A stretch of DNA of 64,000 bases from Rhabdophis nuchalis (GCA_039707465.1 CM077646.1:79570715-79634714); one strand, 5' to 3'; shown: positions 33,181-44,867, counted from the stretch's first letter. Notes: generated by a model from the sequence alone, not told the origin. Translations and numbers: made by a program.

Positions 33181-35497
33181 CAGGAGTGTTAAATTGGTGA
33201 GCTATGGGCTGGATGGCCACCAGCAACCCAGCTCCGCAAAGTTAAAAAAAGTTGCAATACATCATGTTTAGTTTAGTTTTATTGCATTTGTATAGCACCC
33301 TATTTCCCTGACGGGACTCAGGGCGGTGCACAGGAAGTAGTAAAAGCAGTAACAATAAATACAGTAAAAATAGAATAAAAATAGATTAAATTTAACACCC
33401 TGTGTTAAAATTAGATTTAAAACCCTTACTAAAGACTCTAAAAACTATGCCAGGCCGACCGCATGAAACAAGTGTGTTTTTAATGTCGGGCGGAAGAGGC
33501 GCAGGTCCGTGATTGTACGAAGGTCGGGGGGCAGGTCATTCCAGAGGGTGGGGCCTGCCACAGAGAAGGCTCTTCCCCTGGGGGCTGCCAGCCGGCATCG
33601 TCCGGCAGACGGCACCCTGAGGAGGCCCTCCCTGTGGGAGCGGGCAGGTCGAAGGGAGGTATGTGGTAGAAGGCGGTCCCGCAAGTAACCAGTACCCATG
33701 CCATGGAGTGCTTTAAAGATGGTTACTAACACCTTGAAGCGCACCCAGAAAGCCACAGGCAGCCAGTGCAGCTCGCGCAGGAGAGGAGTTACATGGGAGT
33801 ATCGTGAGACTCCCAAGATCCCCCGCGCGGCCGCATTCTGGATTAGCTGGAGCCTCTGGGTGCACCTCAAGGGAAGCCCCATGTAGAGAGCGTTACAGTA
33901 GTCCAGGCGGGAGATGACGAGGGCTTGAGTGATCGTGCGTAGGGCATCACGATCTAGAAAGGGGCGCATAGAAAGGTAGACCTGATAAAACACCCTCCTG
34001 GCCACGGCTGTCAAATGGTCACCCAAAGACAGCCGAGGATCCAGGAGGACGCCCAAGTTGCGGGCCCTCTCCGCGGGAGCTAATAAATCGCCCCCGATAG
34101 CCAGAGATGGAACCAACTGGCTATATCGTGAGTCGAAGCCTGTTTCTCCCCATCCAGACTCACACAGCCTCCAAACACCGGGACATCACTTCGACGGCAT
34201 CGTTGGGGTGGTCAGGGGTAGAGATGTACAGCTGAGTGTCATCAGCGTGCTGATGGAACTCTACCCCAAAACCATGGATGATTTCACCCAGCGGCTTCAT
34301 ATAGATGTTGAACAGGAGGGGTGAGAGGACTGACCCCTGAGTCACCCCACACAAGAGGGCCCTCGACGTCGACCTCTGCCCTCCTGCCAACACAAATTGC
34401 GACCGGTCGGAAAGGTAGGAGGAGAACCACCGTAGAACGGTGCCTCCCAACCCCAACCCCTCCAGCTGGTGCAATAAGATACCATGGTCGATGGTATCGA
34501 AAGCTGCTGAGAGGTCTAATAGGACCAGGATAGAGGAACAACCTCTGTCCCGAGCCCTCCAGAGATCATCAACCAATGCGACCAATGCCGTCTCCATGCT
34601 GTACCCAGGATGGAAGCCGGAGTGGCGCAAGTCTAGATAGACAGTTTCTTCCAGGTGCTGGGGGAACTGTCATGCCACCACACTCTCAACATCCTTCACA
34701 AGAAAGCGAAGGTTGGAGACTGGACGGTAGTTGGCTAATACAGCTGGGTCCAGGGAGGGCTTCTTGAAGAGGGGTCTCACCACCGCCTCTTTCAAGACGG
34801 TCGGTAGGAACCCCTCACTCAAAGAAGCGTTAACAATTCCCTGGAGCCAGCATCGTGTAACCTCCCAGGAGGCCAGTACAAGCCAGGAAGGACACGGGTC
34901 CAATAAACATGTGGTGGCATTCAGCTGTCCCAGTATCCTGCCCATGTCATCAGGAGAAACAGGATCGAATTCTCCCCAAACAATGGTCTCAAGACCTGCC
35001 TCTGTCAGCCCACCTGGACTAGCCCAGTCGGAGGCCAGCTCGTCCCGGATCTGAACGATTTTATCATGCAGATAACATCCAAATTCCTCTGCACGACCTT
35101 GCAAAGAAGCTGCCCGCGGCCTCTGGAGAAGGAGGGAGCGGGTCATTCTAAACAGGGCAGCAGGGCGGTTATCTGCAGATGCGATAAGAGCAGAGAGATA
35201 AGTACGTTTCGCCGCTCTTATCGCCACAAGGTAGGTCCTCAAATGTGACCTTGCCCATGTCCAGTCAGATTCAGAGCGAGTAGACCTCCAAACGCTCTCT
35301 AGGCATCTCTTTCGGTGTTTCATCACCCTTAGCTCCTCAGAAAACCAAGGAGCCAGGGTGGATCGACGCCGAGTGAGAGGCCGCAAGGGCACGACTCGAT
35401 CCAGGCCCCCCCCTGGCCGCACTATTCCAGGCGGCCACTAGGTCCTCAGTCGAGTCGCGGGTGACAGTAACACAATGTGGCGAGTTTGACACCCGTG
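33181..35497. mobile_element. hAT-like element split by an L2
   Basis: The left end is caggagtgttaaattggtga (33181-) and the right end is ...gcgagtttgacacccgtg (to 35497), giving inverted ends of the type CAGGxGTGTyAAA. A perfect 8-bp duplication ccctacaa sits at 33173-33180 and 35498-35505. Almost everything between is an L2 insertion (about 33265-35470), leaving only about 110 bp of hAT sequence. The hAT copy is therefore non-autonomous and probably also internally deleted. Confidence 0.75.
33265..35470 (-). mobile_element. L2-clade LINE inside a hAT element, RT mutated
   Basis: Minus-strand L2 of about 2.2 kb: 3' UTR (33265-33440), post-RT region (33445-34116, MVPSLAIGGDLLAPAERARN onward), RT core (34160-34630, with LLDLSAAFDTIDHGILLHQL and TQGSVLSPLLFNIYM) and the region upstream of the RT (34670-35422, LLDPCPSWLVLASWEVTRCW and NYRPVSNLRFL). 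Two or more frameshifts break it. The catalytic YADD reads HADD (CAC codon at 34247-34249), and the usual PQGS is TQGS. Both are inactivating changes. It is 5'-truncated before the endonuclease. Confidence 0.85.
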
Positions 35498-35756
35498 CCC
35501 TACAACAACAATGTAGCATTGTAGAAATCCCTGAAGTATCTGTTTCTTGACATGGCCCTCAAAAGGCTGACAGCTCTAGCTTTGTCCCTGCTCTTCCTGT
35601 CTGCCTCAGTGTCTTCTGGGACTTGTAGTTGTACCCTGAAATGAAATCCCCATTTGAAGTATTTCACACATACTGTGCAATTATTTAATTCCTATACTAT
35701 ATCCTCTTAGTGAATCTTCCATGAGTTATTACAGCTCAGTGTTGAAAACTATTGTA

Positions 35757-36323
35757 CAGTGGTACCTCGGTTCACGAACGCTTCTGTTCACGAACAACTC
35801 GGTTCACGAACAGAAAAATTCATCAAAATATGCTCCGGTTCACGAACTCCGCTTCGGTTCACGAACAGGAGCCACGGCCATTTTAATGCTATTTCCTGGC
35901 TGTCACATGGTTGTGACTTCCTGTAGGAAGATCATGGAGAGAAGGAGACACAGAAAAAAGTACACTGTGAGTACTTTCAGTGACTTTTTTTGATTTTTGT
36001 TATGCTTTTAGCACATACAGTACTGTACTGTTCTGTACTGTACAATACTTTACAGTACAGTACTTCTGTACAATACTGTACTTACTGTATAGTACAGTTT
36101 ATCCGTTTGAGTGCTTACTGTACTGGACTCCCAATATAGCGCCCAAGAAGCATGGTGGAAATTTGTTTCATATTTTTTGTGCTTCAAAAACCAAAAAAAA
36201 GATCAGAACAGATTAACCGGATTTACATTAAACCCTATGGGAAACTGTGCCTCGGTTCACGACCAATTCGGTTCGCGACCAGAGTCAGCTCACGAATTAA
36301 GTTCGTGAACCGAGGTACCACTG
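35757..36323. mobile_element. Tigger/pogo-like DNA transposon, non-autonomous (567 bp)
   Basis: Inverted termini cagtggtacctcggttcacg / complement at 36300-36323 are flanked by TA (35755-35756 and 36324-36325). Subterminal DNA carries the near-palindrome gttcacgaac five times in the first ~110 bp, with diverged copies near the right end, which would suit transposase binding. The centre holds an AT-rich tract with many gtac/tact motifs. A possible transposase relic around 36140-36200 is too short to confirm. Confidence 0.75.
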
Positions 36324-36325
36324 TA

Positions 36326-37622
36326 CCTTTTTATGAGCTTTCCAACACAAATCCTTTACAGCTAAGATATGAGTTTTCTCTGAATTCTTTCCACATTCTT
36401 AAGCATATTTTGGATCCCAGAATTCTTCAGGCATAGATTATTTCATGAGAAAATGTGATAGAAGCTCTTTTGATCTGCAGAGTATTTTTATGATATTTCT
36501 CCACCATAGATTTGTCAATGATTATCAAGCTTGCTGGAGTTGTAGAACTTCTCTCCATATGTGGAACATTTATATGAATAACTTATGACAGTGCATTAGC
36601 TGGAATTTATGACATGAATCACGGGTATAGAACGCCTAAATCAGCCAATAAATTCAAATGAATCATGGGTACCCCCTGGAGGTTGCTGCTCTTCTTAAAA
36701 TGATGAAATCGATGTCACCCCACACCACAATCTCTGGCACTTTTGTACATGCATGTCATCAAACATGACAACACAACACTAATTTCATGATCAGTCTTGA
36801 CTCCTTCCTTGCAGATGCCATTGAAAATGACTTTAATGAGCAACAAATTAAAAATTCCATTTTGAAAATACATGTGTGAAATAATGCATAAATAATGAAC
36901 AGTGACCCTCATCAAAATAATATAGTTTTATAGGATATCTTTGTTTAGGGGAAAAAACTCAATTCTGTAACTTAAACATTTATGATGCTATTATTGTCAC
37001 AGACAATGATGCTAAAATCTGATGCTAAATGATGCTAAAAACGTTTGGGCAGGAAAGGAACACAGCTATAGAAATGAAAAACTGCCAAAGGATATAGAAT
37101 TTTTTAAAATCCTTCTGATTTATTATTCATATACTTTTCAACAGGAACAACCATCACACTTTTCAGTGCCAAGAACTGATACATTCTAAGAAATAATTGA
37201 AATAAAATATGTATGAGAATCTTTTCTATGCCAATGATAGAAGCTCATACCATAAATACATACTGGAATTAGATATATTTATTTCCTTATTGATTGATTA
37301 ATGCAATTTATTTACTTCCTCAGAACTTATGGACTCCAGGTTTTAAAGCTTCATTAACAAAATTGTAAGAAGCTAATGTCAAATAATTAAAAAATATAGA
37401 AATTCACACACACAGCCCTGTGTGATCTATAGACAGCCTCCAAAGGCCTGACCAAAAAAACCCACAAGTTACTAGCTTCCTGGAGGATGGGAGCCATCTT
37501 TGCATAGGGAACAGCTGTTCCAAGGAGAGTGTCTAATGCTGGCTCTCATCCTGCCAAACTTCCAGGTAGGTAGCAGTCACTCTATGAGTGCAGAGGCTGT
37601 TGGGAAAAGATTCTAAACCGTA
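36326..37622. other. unannotated stretch
   Basis: No element or gene is recognised. Confidence 0.45.
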
Positions 37623-37624
37623 TA

Positions 37625-38530
37625 CCTGTATTTCTCGGAGTATAAAGAAAACCTTGTTTATATCATGAGTATATTTTTCTCCCCCTAAAAGTGGGTGGAA
37701 ATGTCTGTGCATCTTATACAGCAAATGTTGCCGAAGACCCACCCATCCACTGACCCCACCATTTGGCCATTTTCAGCCTCCGTGCATCATATTTTCAACC
37801 TACACAGGCTTCATTTTAGATCTGTTCCAGGCTGCAGGGATCACCAGTCACCACCTTCGCAGAGTGCATTTTCAGCCTCTGCACTTTTAGACCTGTTCTA
37901 GGCTGCGGTGATCGCCACAGCACATTGCCACCTCCACACATCACGTTTTTGGCGTCCACATGTTGCATTTTTGGCCTCCGCATGCTCCATTTTGGCCTCC
38001 GTGTGTCACATTTTTGGTCAGTTCCAGGTGGTGAAGATTGGTGGCAGCAGCGATGGAGATGCCTGCTGCCTGGAACCCTCCCAAAATGTGACGCACAGAG
38101 GCCAAAAATGGGACTTACAGAGGTCGAAAATGTGACATGCAGAGCCCGAAAATGCGACATGCGGAGGCAGTGATTGGCCGCGGTGATCCAGGAATCCTGG
38201 AATGAGTCTAAAATAGGGAGTGCAGAGACCGAAAATGTGATGCACAAAGGCCAAAAATGCGACACCGGGAGGCGGCGATGGGCTGTGGAACAGCCCACAG
38301 TGTGGAACAGCTCATTGGTGGTATTCTGGGAAGCTAATCCAACTACCAATCAGCTGCTTATGCTGAATCAGGCTGCGATAACGTGCTGAAGCTGACTAGG
38401 CTGTTTGTTGTTTGCTGTAAGGATGCTAGCCAGATGGTAGGCAGAGGCAGATTTTATTTTTCTTGTTTTCCTCCCCAAAAACTAATGTGTGTCTTATACT
38501 CCGAAGCATCTTGTACTACAAAAAATATGG
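37625..38530. mobile_element. TIR element with diverged internal repeats (906 bp)
   Basis: It is bounded by TA (37623-37624 and 38531-38532). The left end is cctgtatttctcggagtata; the right end contains the complement of cttcggagtataagacacac. Between them, units of ~20-25 bp of the form 'catttttggcctccgcatg' occur in one orientation up to about 38030 and in the opposite orientation ('aggccaaaaatg', 'gaccgaaaatgtgat') from about 38085. The interior is therefore a loose palindrome. No transposase is encoded. It is related to the truncated copy at 22711. Confidence 0.6.
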
Positions 38531-38605
38531 TATATTGTTTGCTGCCAACACTAAACAATGTCAACATCTTCTCAATAATTGCCTTAAATATTATAGCTCA
38601 TTCTC

Positions 38606-38932
38606 ACGTTTAAAGGTGTAAAGGTTTCCCCTTTCCAGTTGTGACAAACTTAAAAGGATGGCATTCTTTTCTGATTCTCAGACAATTGAACCTGCGTTAT
38701 CTGAAAGACATTTCTGTCATCATGTGGCTGGCATGAAAATACACAGTAATGAACATAGTAATCTTTGTGCCAAAGTGCTACCTATTTATCTAGTTACATT
38801 TGCATGTTTTGGTGGGCAGGAGCTAGAGCGAGTAACAGGAGCTCACTCCATCATGCAGAATTTAGATCTCCAACCTATGCTGTTGGCTTTCCAGCTGATA
38901 AGCTCAGACTCTTAACCACATAGAGATAAGTA
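38606..38932 (-). mobile_element. old Sauria-like tRNA SINE
   Basis: A diverged minus-strand SINE. The left end 'ggtgtaaaggtttccccttt' is the tail. The right part has 'agtaacaggagctcactcca' and 'aagctcagactcttaaccac', the complement of the tRNA-like head. The same order of blocks is seen in the younger copies, but identity is clearly lower. Confidence 0.55.
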
Positions 38933-39048
38933 ACAGTTAATATTTCTAGATTACTATTCAAATTTCAACACTGCTATGCTTCTAGAACTCAACTTAATAA
39001 ATCTAACTTTCAATTTTCAACAGATCGGTTTCTAATTAAGGTACAACA

Positions 39049-39049
<1 letters not shown>

Positions 39050-39134
<85 letters not shown>
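39050..39134. repeat. (AAT)n microsatellite
   Basis: About 28 AAT units directly at the 3' end of the L2 copy at 39135-39779, evidently its expanded tail. The poly-leucine frame over it is a translation artefact. Confidence 0.95.
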
Positions 39135-39135
<1 letters not shown>

Positions 39136-39779
39136 TTTAATTTATGGACCACTCTCTCTCTCCGAAGGGACTCGAGGCGGTGCACAGGGGATTTAAAAAT
39201 ACATATATAAAAACACAAGCATAAATACAATTTAAAACAAATTAAACTTAACCCTGCGCTAAAATCCCAGACCAACTAAAATTAGACCCCTAAAAAACCC
39301 TAATAGAGCAATTCAGTTACCCAAGCCGGCTAGGCAGAAAAAATGAGTTTTTAGTTTTTGATGGAAGGAGCGGAGGTCCGTAGTTGTTCTAATTTCGGGG
39401 GGAAGGTCATTCCAGAGGGTTGGGCCCGCCACAGAGAAGGCCCTTCCCCTGGGCGTCGCCCACTGGCATAGCCTAGTGGACGGCACCCGGAGAAGTCCCT
39501 CTCTGTGGGAGCGAATCGGCCGCAGGGATGTATGGGGCAGGATGCGATCCCGCAGATAGCTAGGTCCCATGCCATGGAGCGCTTTGAAGATGATAACCAG
39601 CACCTTGAAGCACACCCGAAAGATGACAGGCAGCCAATGCAGCTCGCGCAGGAGCGGTGTTACATGGGAAAACCTAGAGGTTCCCATAACTGCCCGCGTG
39701 GCTGCATTTTGGACAAGCTGCAGTCTTCGGGTACACCTCAAGGGGAGCCCCATGTAGAGAGCATTACAGTAGTCCAGTC
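39135..39779 (-). mobile_element. L2-clade LINE, 5'-truncated
   Basis: Minus-strand L2 3' end with an open 146-codon remnant (39313-39753): MGLPLRCTRRLQLVQNAATR, ELHWLPVIFRVCFK, TPRGRAFSVAGPTLWNDLP and RSFHQKLKTHFFCLAGLGN. The 3' UTR ('ccgaagggactcgaggcggt') places it in the same subfamily as the copies at 6952-7205 and 45958-49091. It stops abruptly at about 39779. Confidence 0.85.
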
Positions 39780-40360
39780 CATATTAAACATATTGTCCTG
39801 GACCAAATATACTGATTTATGTCAAACACAAACTCCAATTCTACTTAGTTTACCTAAAGTTCTGCTCTAGCTGGAGCTGAGACCACACACTTTGGGCAGT
39901 ATGCTGACAATTCTGTGTTCTGTTCCAAATTTCTCTCTTTAAAATATCTCTATGTGCAGCAGCTGTGAATGAGCTCCCTCTTAACCCTGGTGACTCATTG
40001 CTAGGTGCTTAGGCAATGCTATATTCAATGGACTGTCAGCTTCAGTTGAAGGCAGATTCACATAACCTTTACCCTGTTTGATACAGGAGCGATTTCAGTG
40101 GCTCACAGCTAAGGAAAGCAGCACAATTGAACATAATCTAAGTAGATCATTACAAAACCTATTCAGAATTAGAAAGATAAAGTTTCCAGTTTGCACAGAG
40201 ACAGATTTTAAAACATACATAAACTACATAATAAGGGCACCTATTTCAAAATGATTAAAAGAGAAAGCTTTTTTTGCAAATTCCCAATCTCCTTTGGGAT
40301 ATAAACATTTATCAGAACCATAATATATCAATTGTTTTTCTTCACCAATAGGATGTTGGT
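39780..40360. other. unannotated stretch
   Basis: Nothing recognised. Confidence 0.45.
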
Positions 40361-40812
40361 ATCATCATGCCACCTTAATCTTCCAAGCATTAAGTTACCT
40401 TTTACTTTTAAAACAAAGTGAAATAGTAGAATCGAAGTCCATTAATTTAGTTTCTTTTTAATTTTATATCCACCCCGAAGGGGGGGAAATGTGTCTGTAT
40501 ACCATCCTGGAAGGTGGTAACCTTCCAGGATGGTATACAGATACATTTTCCCCCCTTCGGGGTGGATATAAGTCATTATGTGCCATTTGCCCTTAAATGT
40601 TTCATCTTAAGTTTCGTCAAATAATTTAATTTAATAAGATCTTACTCTTGATTTGTAGGAATGTAGTTCTGAGAATTAACTGCAAGTCTAATTTCTAGAA
40701 ACCTCAGCAATTAAAAAGAAACTACTGAATGGACTTCGATTCTACTATTTCACTTTGTTTTAAAAGTAAAAGGTAACTTAATGCCTGGAAGATTAAGGTG
40801 GCATGATGATTA
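40361..40812. repeat. nested palindrome (long inverted repeat with inner hairpin)
   Basis: The outer arms (40361-40461 and about 40711-40812) are inverted copies of ~100 bp with only a few mismatches, starting atcatcatgccaccttaatc. An inner near-perfect palindrome (about 40465-40567, centred near 40515, containing caccccgaagg and atccaccc/gggtggat) lies next to the left arm. About 145 bp separates it from the right arm. No coding sequence is present. It could be a foldback MITE or a hairpin-type inverted duplication with a later deletion. Confidence 0.8.
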
Positions 40813-41212
40813 CATTACAATTAGTGTAAGTCTAATTATCCTGTTGATTATGGCAGAACGTTGTAATGGCATGATGGCTAAATGCTAAGTGACTTGTAAG
40901 TTAAACTCCATAATAATTGCTGTATTAAGTTAAATATGGGAACTGTAATAGGAAGCCAAGAAAACGTAGACAGATATAATACCTGAGGGTAGACAAAAGG
41001 TTGTAGCTAAATAAGTATGAGCCAATCCTGTTTTTTAGACCACATGATTGACTCTGTCCCAGCTGGGGAGGAATTCTTAATTTTATATTACACATATTGA
41101 GTTTATCATTATGTGAGGAACTATGTATCTACCATGAATGGGATTAGCAAATTATATATTAAAAAATGGAAAGATAAAATAAAATGGCAAGGCAAAGTAT
41201 TATTTGGTCAAT
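40813..41212. other. unannotated stretch
   Basis: Nothing recognised. Confidence 0.45.
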
Positions 41213-41269
41213 ACACATACACACATTCACACACACACACACACATACACACACACACACACACACAAT
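41213..41269. repeat. (CA)n microsatellite
   Basis: Interrupted CA repeat of about 55 bp. Confidence 0.9.
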
Positions 41270-43324
41270 AGGATAATTGGATAACAACAAGACCTGGCAA
41301 TGGCTAAGAGCAGAAAAATTGAAGAAAGAAATGGGCTAATTCTGGCTGCATAAGACCAAGCCTTAAGAATGAATGCATATAAAATTAGACTTGAGAAGAT
41401 AGCAACAGACATCTCTACAGAAAACCAAACTGGCTATGTAATTTGGCTACTAATTTCCATCATGAATTATTTCTAATTTTGTTAACAATGCAAACAAGAC
41501 TAGATATGCTGTAAATATCATTGCGTTTAGGTTTTCAAATGAAGATTATACAGAGAAATTTAAAAAAAATATTTATTTTTTAAAGATAATTCAGAGCTGT
41601 TATACCACATGAATCCATGGACTATCCATGTCACAATCCGGACCCTTATTGTAATGCAGCATCATTTTACACAGAGAAATATTTTTGATAGACACTACAA
41701 GGCAACATTAGCAGGTAGCCACAGCAAATGAAATACTAGCTTTCAAATTCAAGTACAGTACTTGTGTCTTGATTCCATGATGTAGGCTTTGTTCAGTACG
41801 CTAATCAAAGTACAGAAAAAAATATAGGACATTGTTGCATGTTCTGATATAAAAAAAGAGAAAGATACTGTCTGGTCTAAGTTTAATTAACATCTGTCAG
41901 AGCAGGGTGGGCTCTCTCTAATGAAAATAATAGCTTGAGTCAAGCAGGAGGCTGTAATCCTAAACATATTTACTTGAAAGTATATCTGATGGTGTCTATT
42001 CTTGCAAACAGTTACTCTATGTTATATAAATATAAAGACTATTTGGGAATTAAGATATTTTTAAATACTGCATACTAGAAACAGAACCATATTTTTTTTC
42101 TAAAATAAATAAATAAAATCATATCCACGGGCCTACCAAAACTTGAAGAAAGCCACTGATTTATTACAAGAACATGTTTAAAGAATAGCATGACCACTGT
42201 GAATGATTTACAGTGAAAATGAAGTCTTCTTCAACCAAGTTCCTTAAACACAAAATTCCAAGAGAGCTTATGTGTTATTTAGAATGTCCTTCTCAGTCTG
42301 ACTATGGCACTAATAATGATGTTATAGTTGAACTTGAAGTGTTTTATTTGGATTTTCTTCCATTTAAGGTTGTTAATGCTGACATGGGAATATAGACTTA
42401 GTAGAGCAATTCACAATGGATTCAATTTCTTTAGCCAGCCAAACTAGCATATGGATTTAATTTTAAATAGAGTATCTACAAAACATGGGCAGAAGATACT
42501 GGGATTGTCTTGCTGCAATTTGGAAAGTTGTTTCTATCCTATGTTGATTTAATCCAACATACATCTAGGTGTGCAATTAATTTTAGGATTAGAATTGAAT
42601 GAAGTGCACTCTTTTTTAAGAGTGAGAGAGAATAGTACAATATGTTGCCATTTACATTAGATTTACACTTAGAGTTACACTAATGGAGGAATCATATTTT
42701 TTTCCCTCCAGGGACTCAGGGACCCCCTTCATAATTGTATCAATTCATGAGTATCAATTTCACAGTTTCTTTCTTTCTAATGTCAATCAATTATTATGAA
42801 TTATGTCATGTCTATCATTATCATATCCAGTTAGGGGAAAGGATGGCTTGAAAATACAATCAGCTGTTAAGATCTATTTTCAGATTATCTTCAGATTTTA
42901 CCTCCCAAATAATGAATTGCTTTTTGCCATCTCTAGCATGAGGAAGTAAGTTTCAGCAGTAGAATTCAGCCATGAAACTTTATGGGTTCCTTTGCTGATT
43001 AGTTTTAATAAAATTGTATCTCTTGTTCACTCAGTTCTTTTTTTTTTATTGCCTCATTATTTAAGAGTTAGAAACAAAAACATCATTTGGGAAGAATTGA
43101 GTAAGTATATTATTTCTTCCCACTTATGGGATTGGAGTTCTGCATAGATTTCCAAAGGGTACAGAGACATTAATGATTTATTTTCTACAAACTATGTCAT
43201 TTATTAAACAAAACTGTTCTATACTTAAACTGATTTTTTTTTAAAAAAAAACATGCTTTGAGTAAAGAAGTTCTAGACCTATCCATATGACTTCAGTCTT
43301 TTTAAAGATACATTTATTATAAGA
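41270..43324. other. unannotated stretch
   Basis: About 2 kb of AT-rich DNA with no recognised gene or element. Confidence 0.45.
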
Positions 43325-43520
43325 GTTCCCACGCTCAGTCATTCAGGCTTTTGTCATCTTATGGTTGGACTATTGTAATGCACACTCCATGGGGCTACCC
43401 TTGAAGAGCATTTGGAAACTACAGCTGGTGCAGAGTGCCACACTGTGGGCAGTTCTTGGAGATCGAAAAATGCTGTATGTAATACCACTGCTATGCTAGC
43501 TGCATTCAGCACGTTGCTGC
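43325..43520 (+). mobile_element. old L2-clade LINE fragment
   Basis: Diverged plus-strand L2 post-RT sequence: 'gactattgtaatgcacactc' and 'ggggctacccttgaagagca' correspond to the DYCNALYMGLPLK block of the other copies. It has no open frame. A younger L2 on the other strand begins just to its right. Confidence 0.65.
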
Positions 43521-44226
43521 ATCTGGAACGTGCTGAAATTTCTAGCATGTATACACTATGTTTATGTTTATGTTTATTTACACTTATATACCGCCCTATC
43601 TCCCGAAGGACTCAGGGCGGTGCACAGAAGAATAAAAAGTAATAAAACACAACGACAATACAAAAGTTAAAAATAGATTAAATACTAGATCTGTGCTAAA
43701 AACTTATGGTTAAAAACAAGTAAAAATATTATTAAATTAGTATAAAATTGGGACTGTGTCGTTAGAACTATGCTAGGCCAGCGGCATGAAATAGATATGT
43801 TTTTAAGGTCCGATGGAAGAGGAGTAGGTCCGTGATGGTATGAAGGTCGGGGGGCAGGTCATTCCAGAGGGCAGGGCCCGCCACAGAGAAGGATCTCCCC
43901 CTGGGGGTCGCCAGCCAGCATTGTCCGGCAGACGGCACCCTGAGGAGGCCCTCTCTGTGGGAGCGAACAGGTCAGAGGGAGGTATGCGGTAGGAGGCGGT
44001 CCCGCAAATAGCCAGGTCCCAAGCCATGGAGCACTTTGAAGATGGTTACTAGCACCTTGAAGTGCACCCGGAAAGCCACAGGCAGCCAGTGCAGCTCGTG
44101 CAGGAGAGGTGTTACATGGGAGTATCGAGAAACTCCCATAATCCTCCGCGCAGCCGCATTCTGGACTAGCTGGAGCCTCCAGGTGCACCTCAAGGGAAGC
44201 CCTATGTAGAGAGCGTTACAGTAGTC

Positions 44227-44867
44227 CAGCGTTTCTCAAATAGTGGGGCGCGCCCCCCTAGGGGGGCGCGAGGCTCTGTAAGGGGGGGCGCGGAGCCGCA
44301 CATCCGGAAAGACCGATACCACCGTTGCATTCTCCGCATGGCCCGAGCGCCTGTTCCTTAGCAGCTCCCAGCGCGCCGCCCGGCTCAGCAGCTCCCAGCG
44401 CGGCTTAGCAGCTCCCAGTGAGCGCCCGGCTTAGCAGCTCCCAGCGCGCCGCCCGGCTCAACAGCTCCCAGCGCGCCGCCCGACTTGCCCGCTGCCCGCC
44501 TGGACGCGGCCAGTCGAAAGCCGGGAGGGAGGCGACCCCCTTCCACGGCGTGGAAAAGCGGCCTCCCTCCCGGCTTTCGACTGGCTGCGTTGGGAGCGCT
44601 GGGAGCTGCTGAGACCATCGCAGTAAGGAACAGGCGCTCGGGCCATGCAGAGAAGGCAACGGCGGCACCAAGGAGAATAAATATCCTTGGCTCGGAAGGA
44701 GGCGAGGGAAAGAAGGGAGGGGGCAGCCCCGGGGCTGGGGGGGTGCTTTCTGGGGCTGGGGGGGGCGCTTTCTGGGGCTGGGGGGGGCGCTTTCCGGGGC
44801 TGGGGGGGCGCGAAATGTTTTCTTCTTCCTAGGGGGGGGCCTGACAGAAAATAACTGAGAACCACTG
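44227..44867. mobile_element. foldback hAT-type MITE (641 bp) inside L2
   Basis: The ends cagcgtttctcaaatagt and the complement of aataactgagaaccactg, with an 8-bp duplication cagtagtc (44219-44226 and 44868-44875), identify it as hAT. The interior is very GC-rich and strongly palindromic. A 24-bp stem (ccagtcgaaagccgggaggg... near 44509-44532 and its complement near 44561-44584) lies inside a longer inverted pair (atggcccgagcgcctgttcc near 44338 and its complement near 44620-44645). Tandem 'cagctcccagcgcg' units (about 44360-44475) fill the left side. Frames here are artefacts; no transposase is present. Confidence 0.85.
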
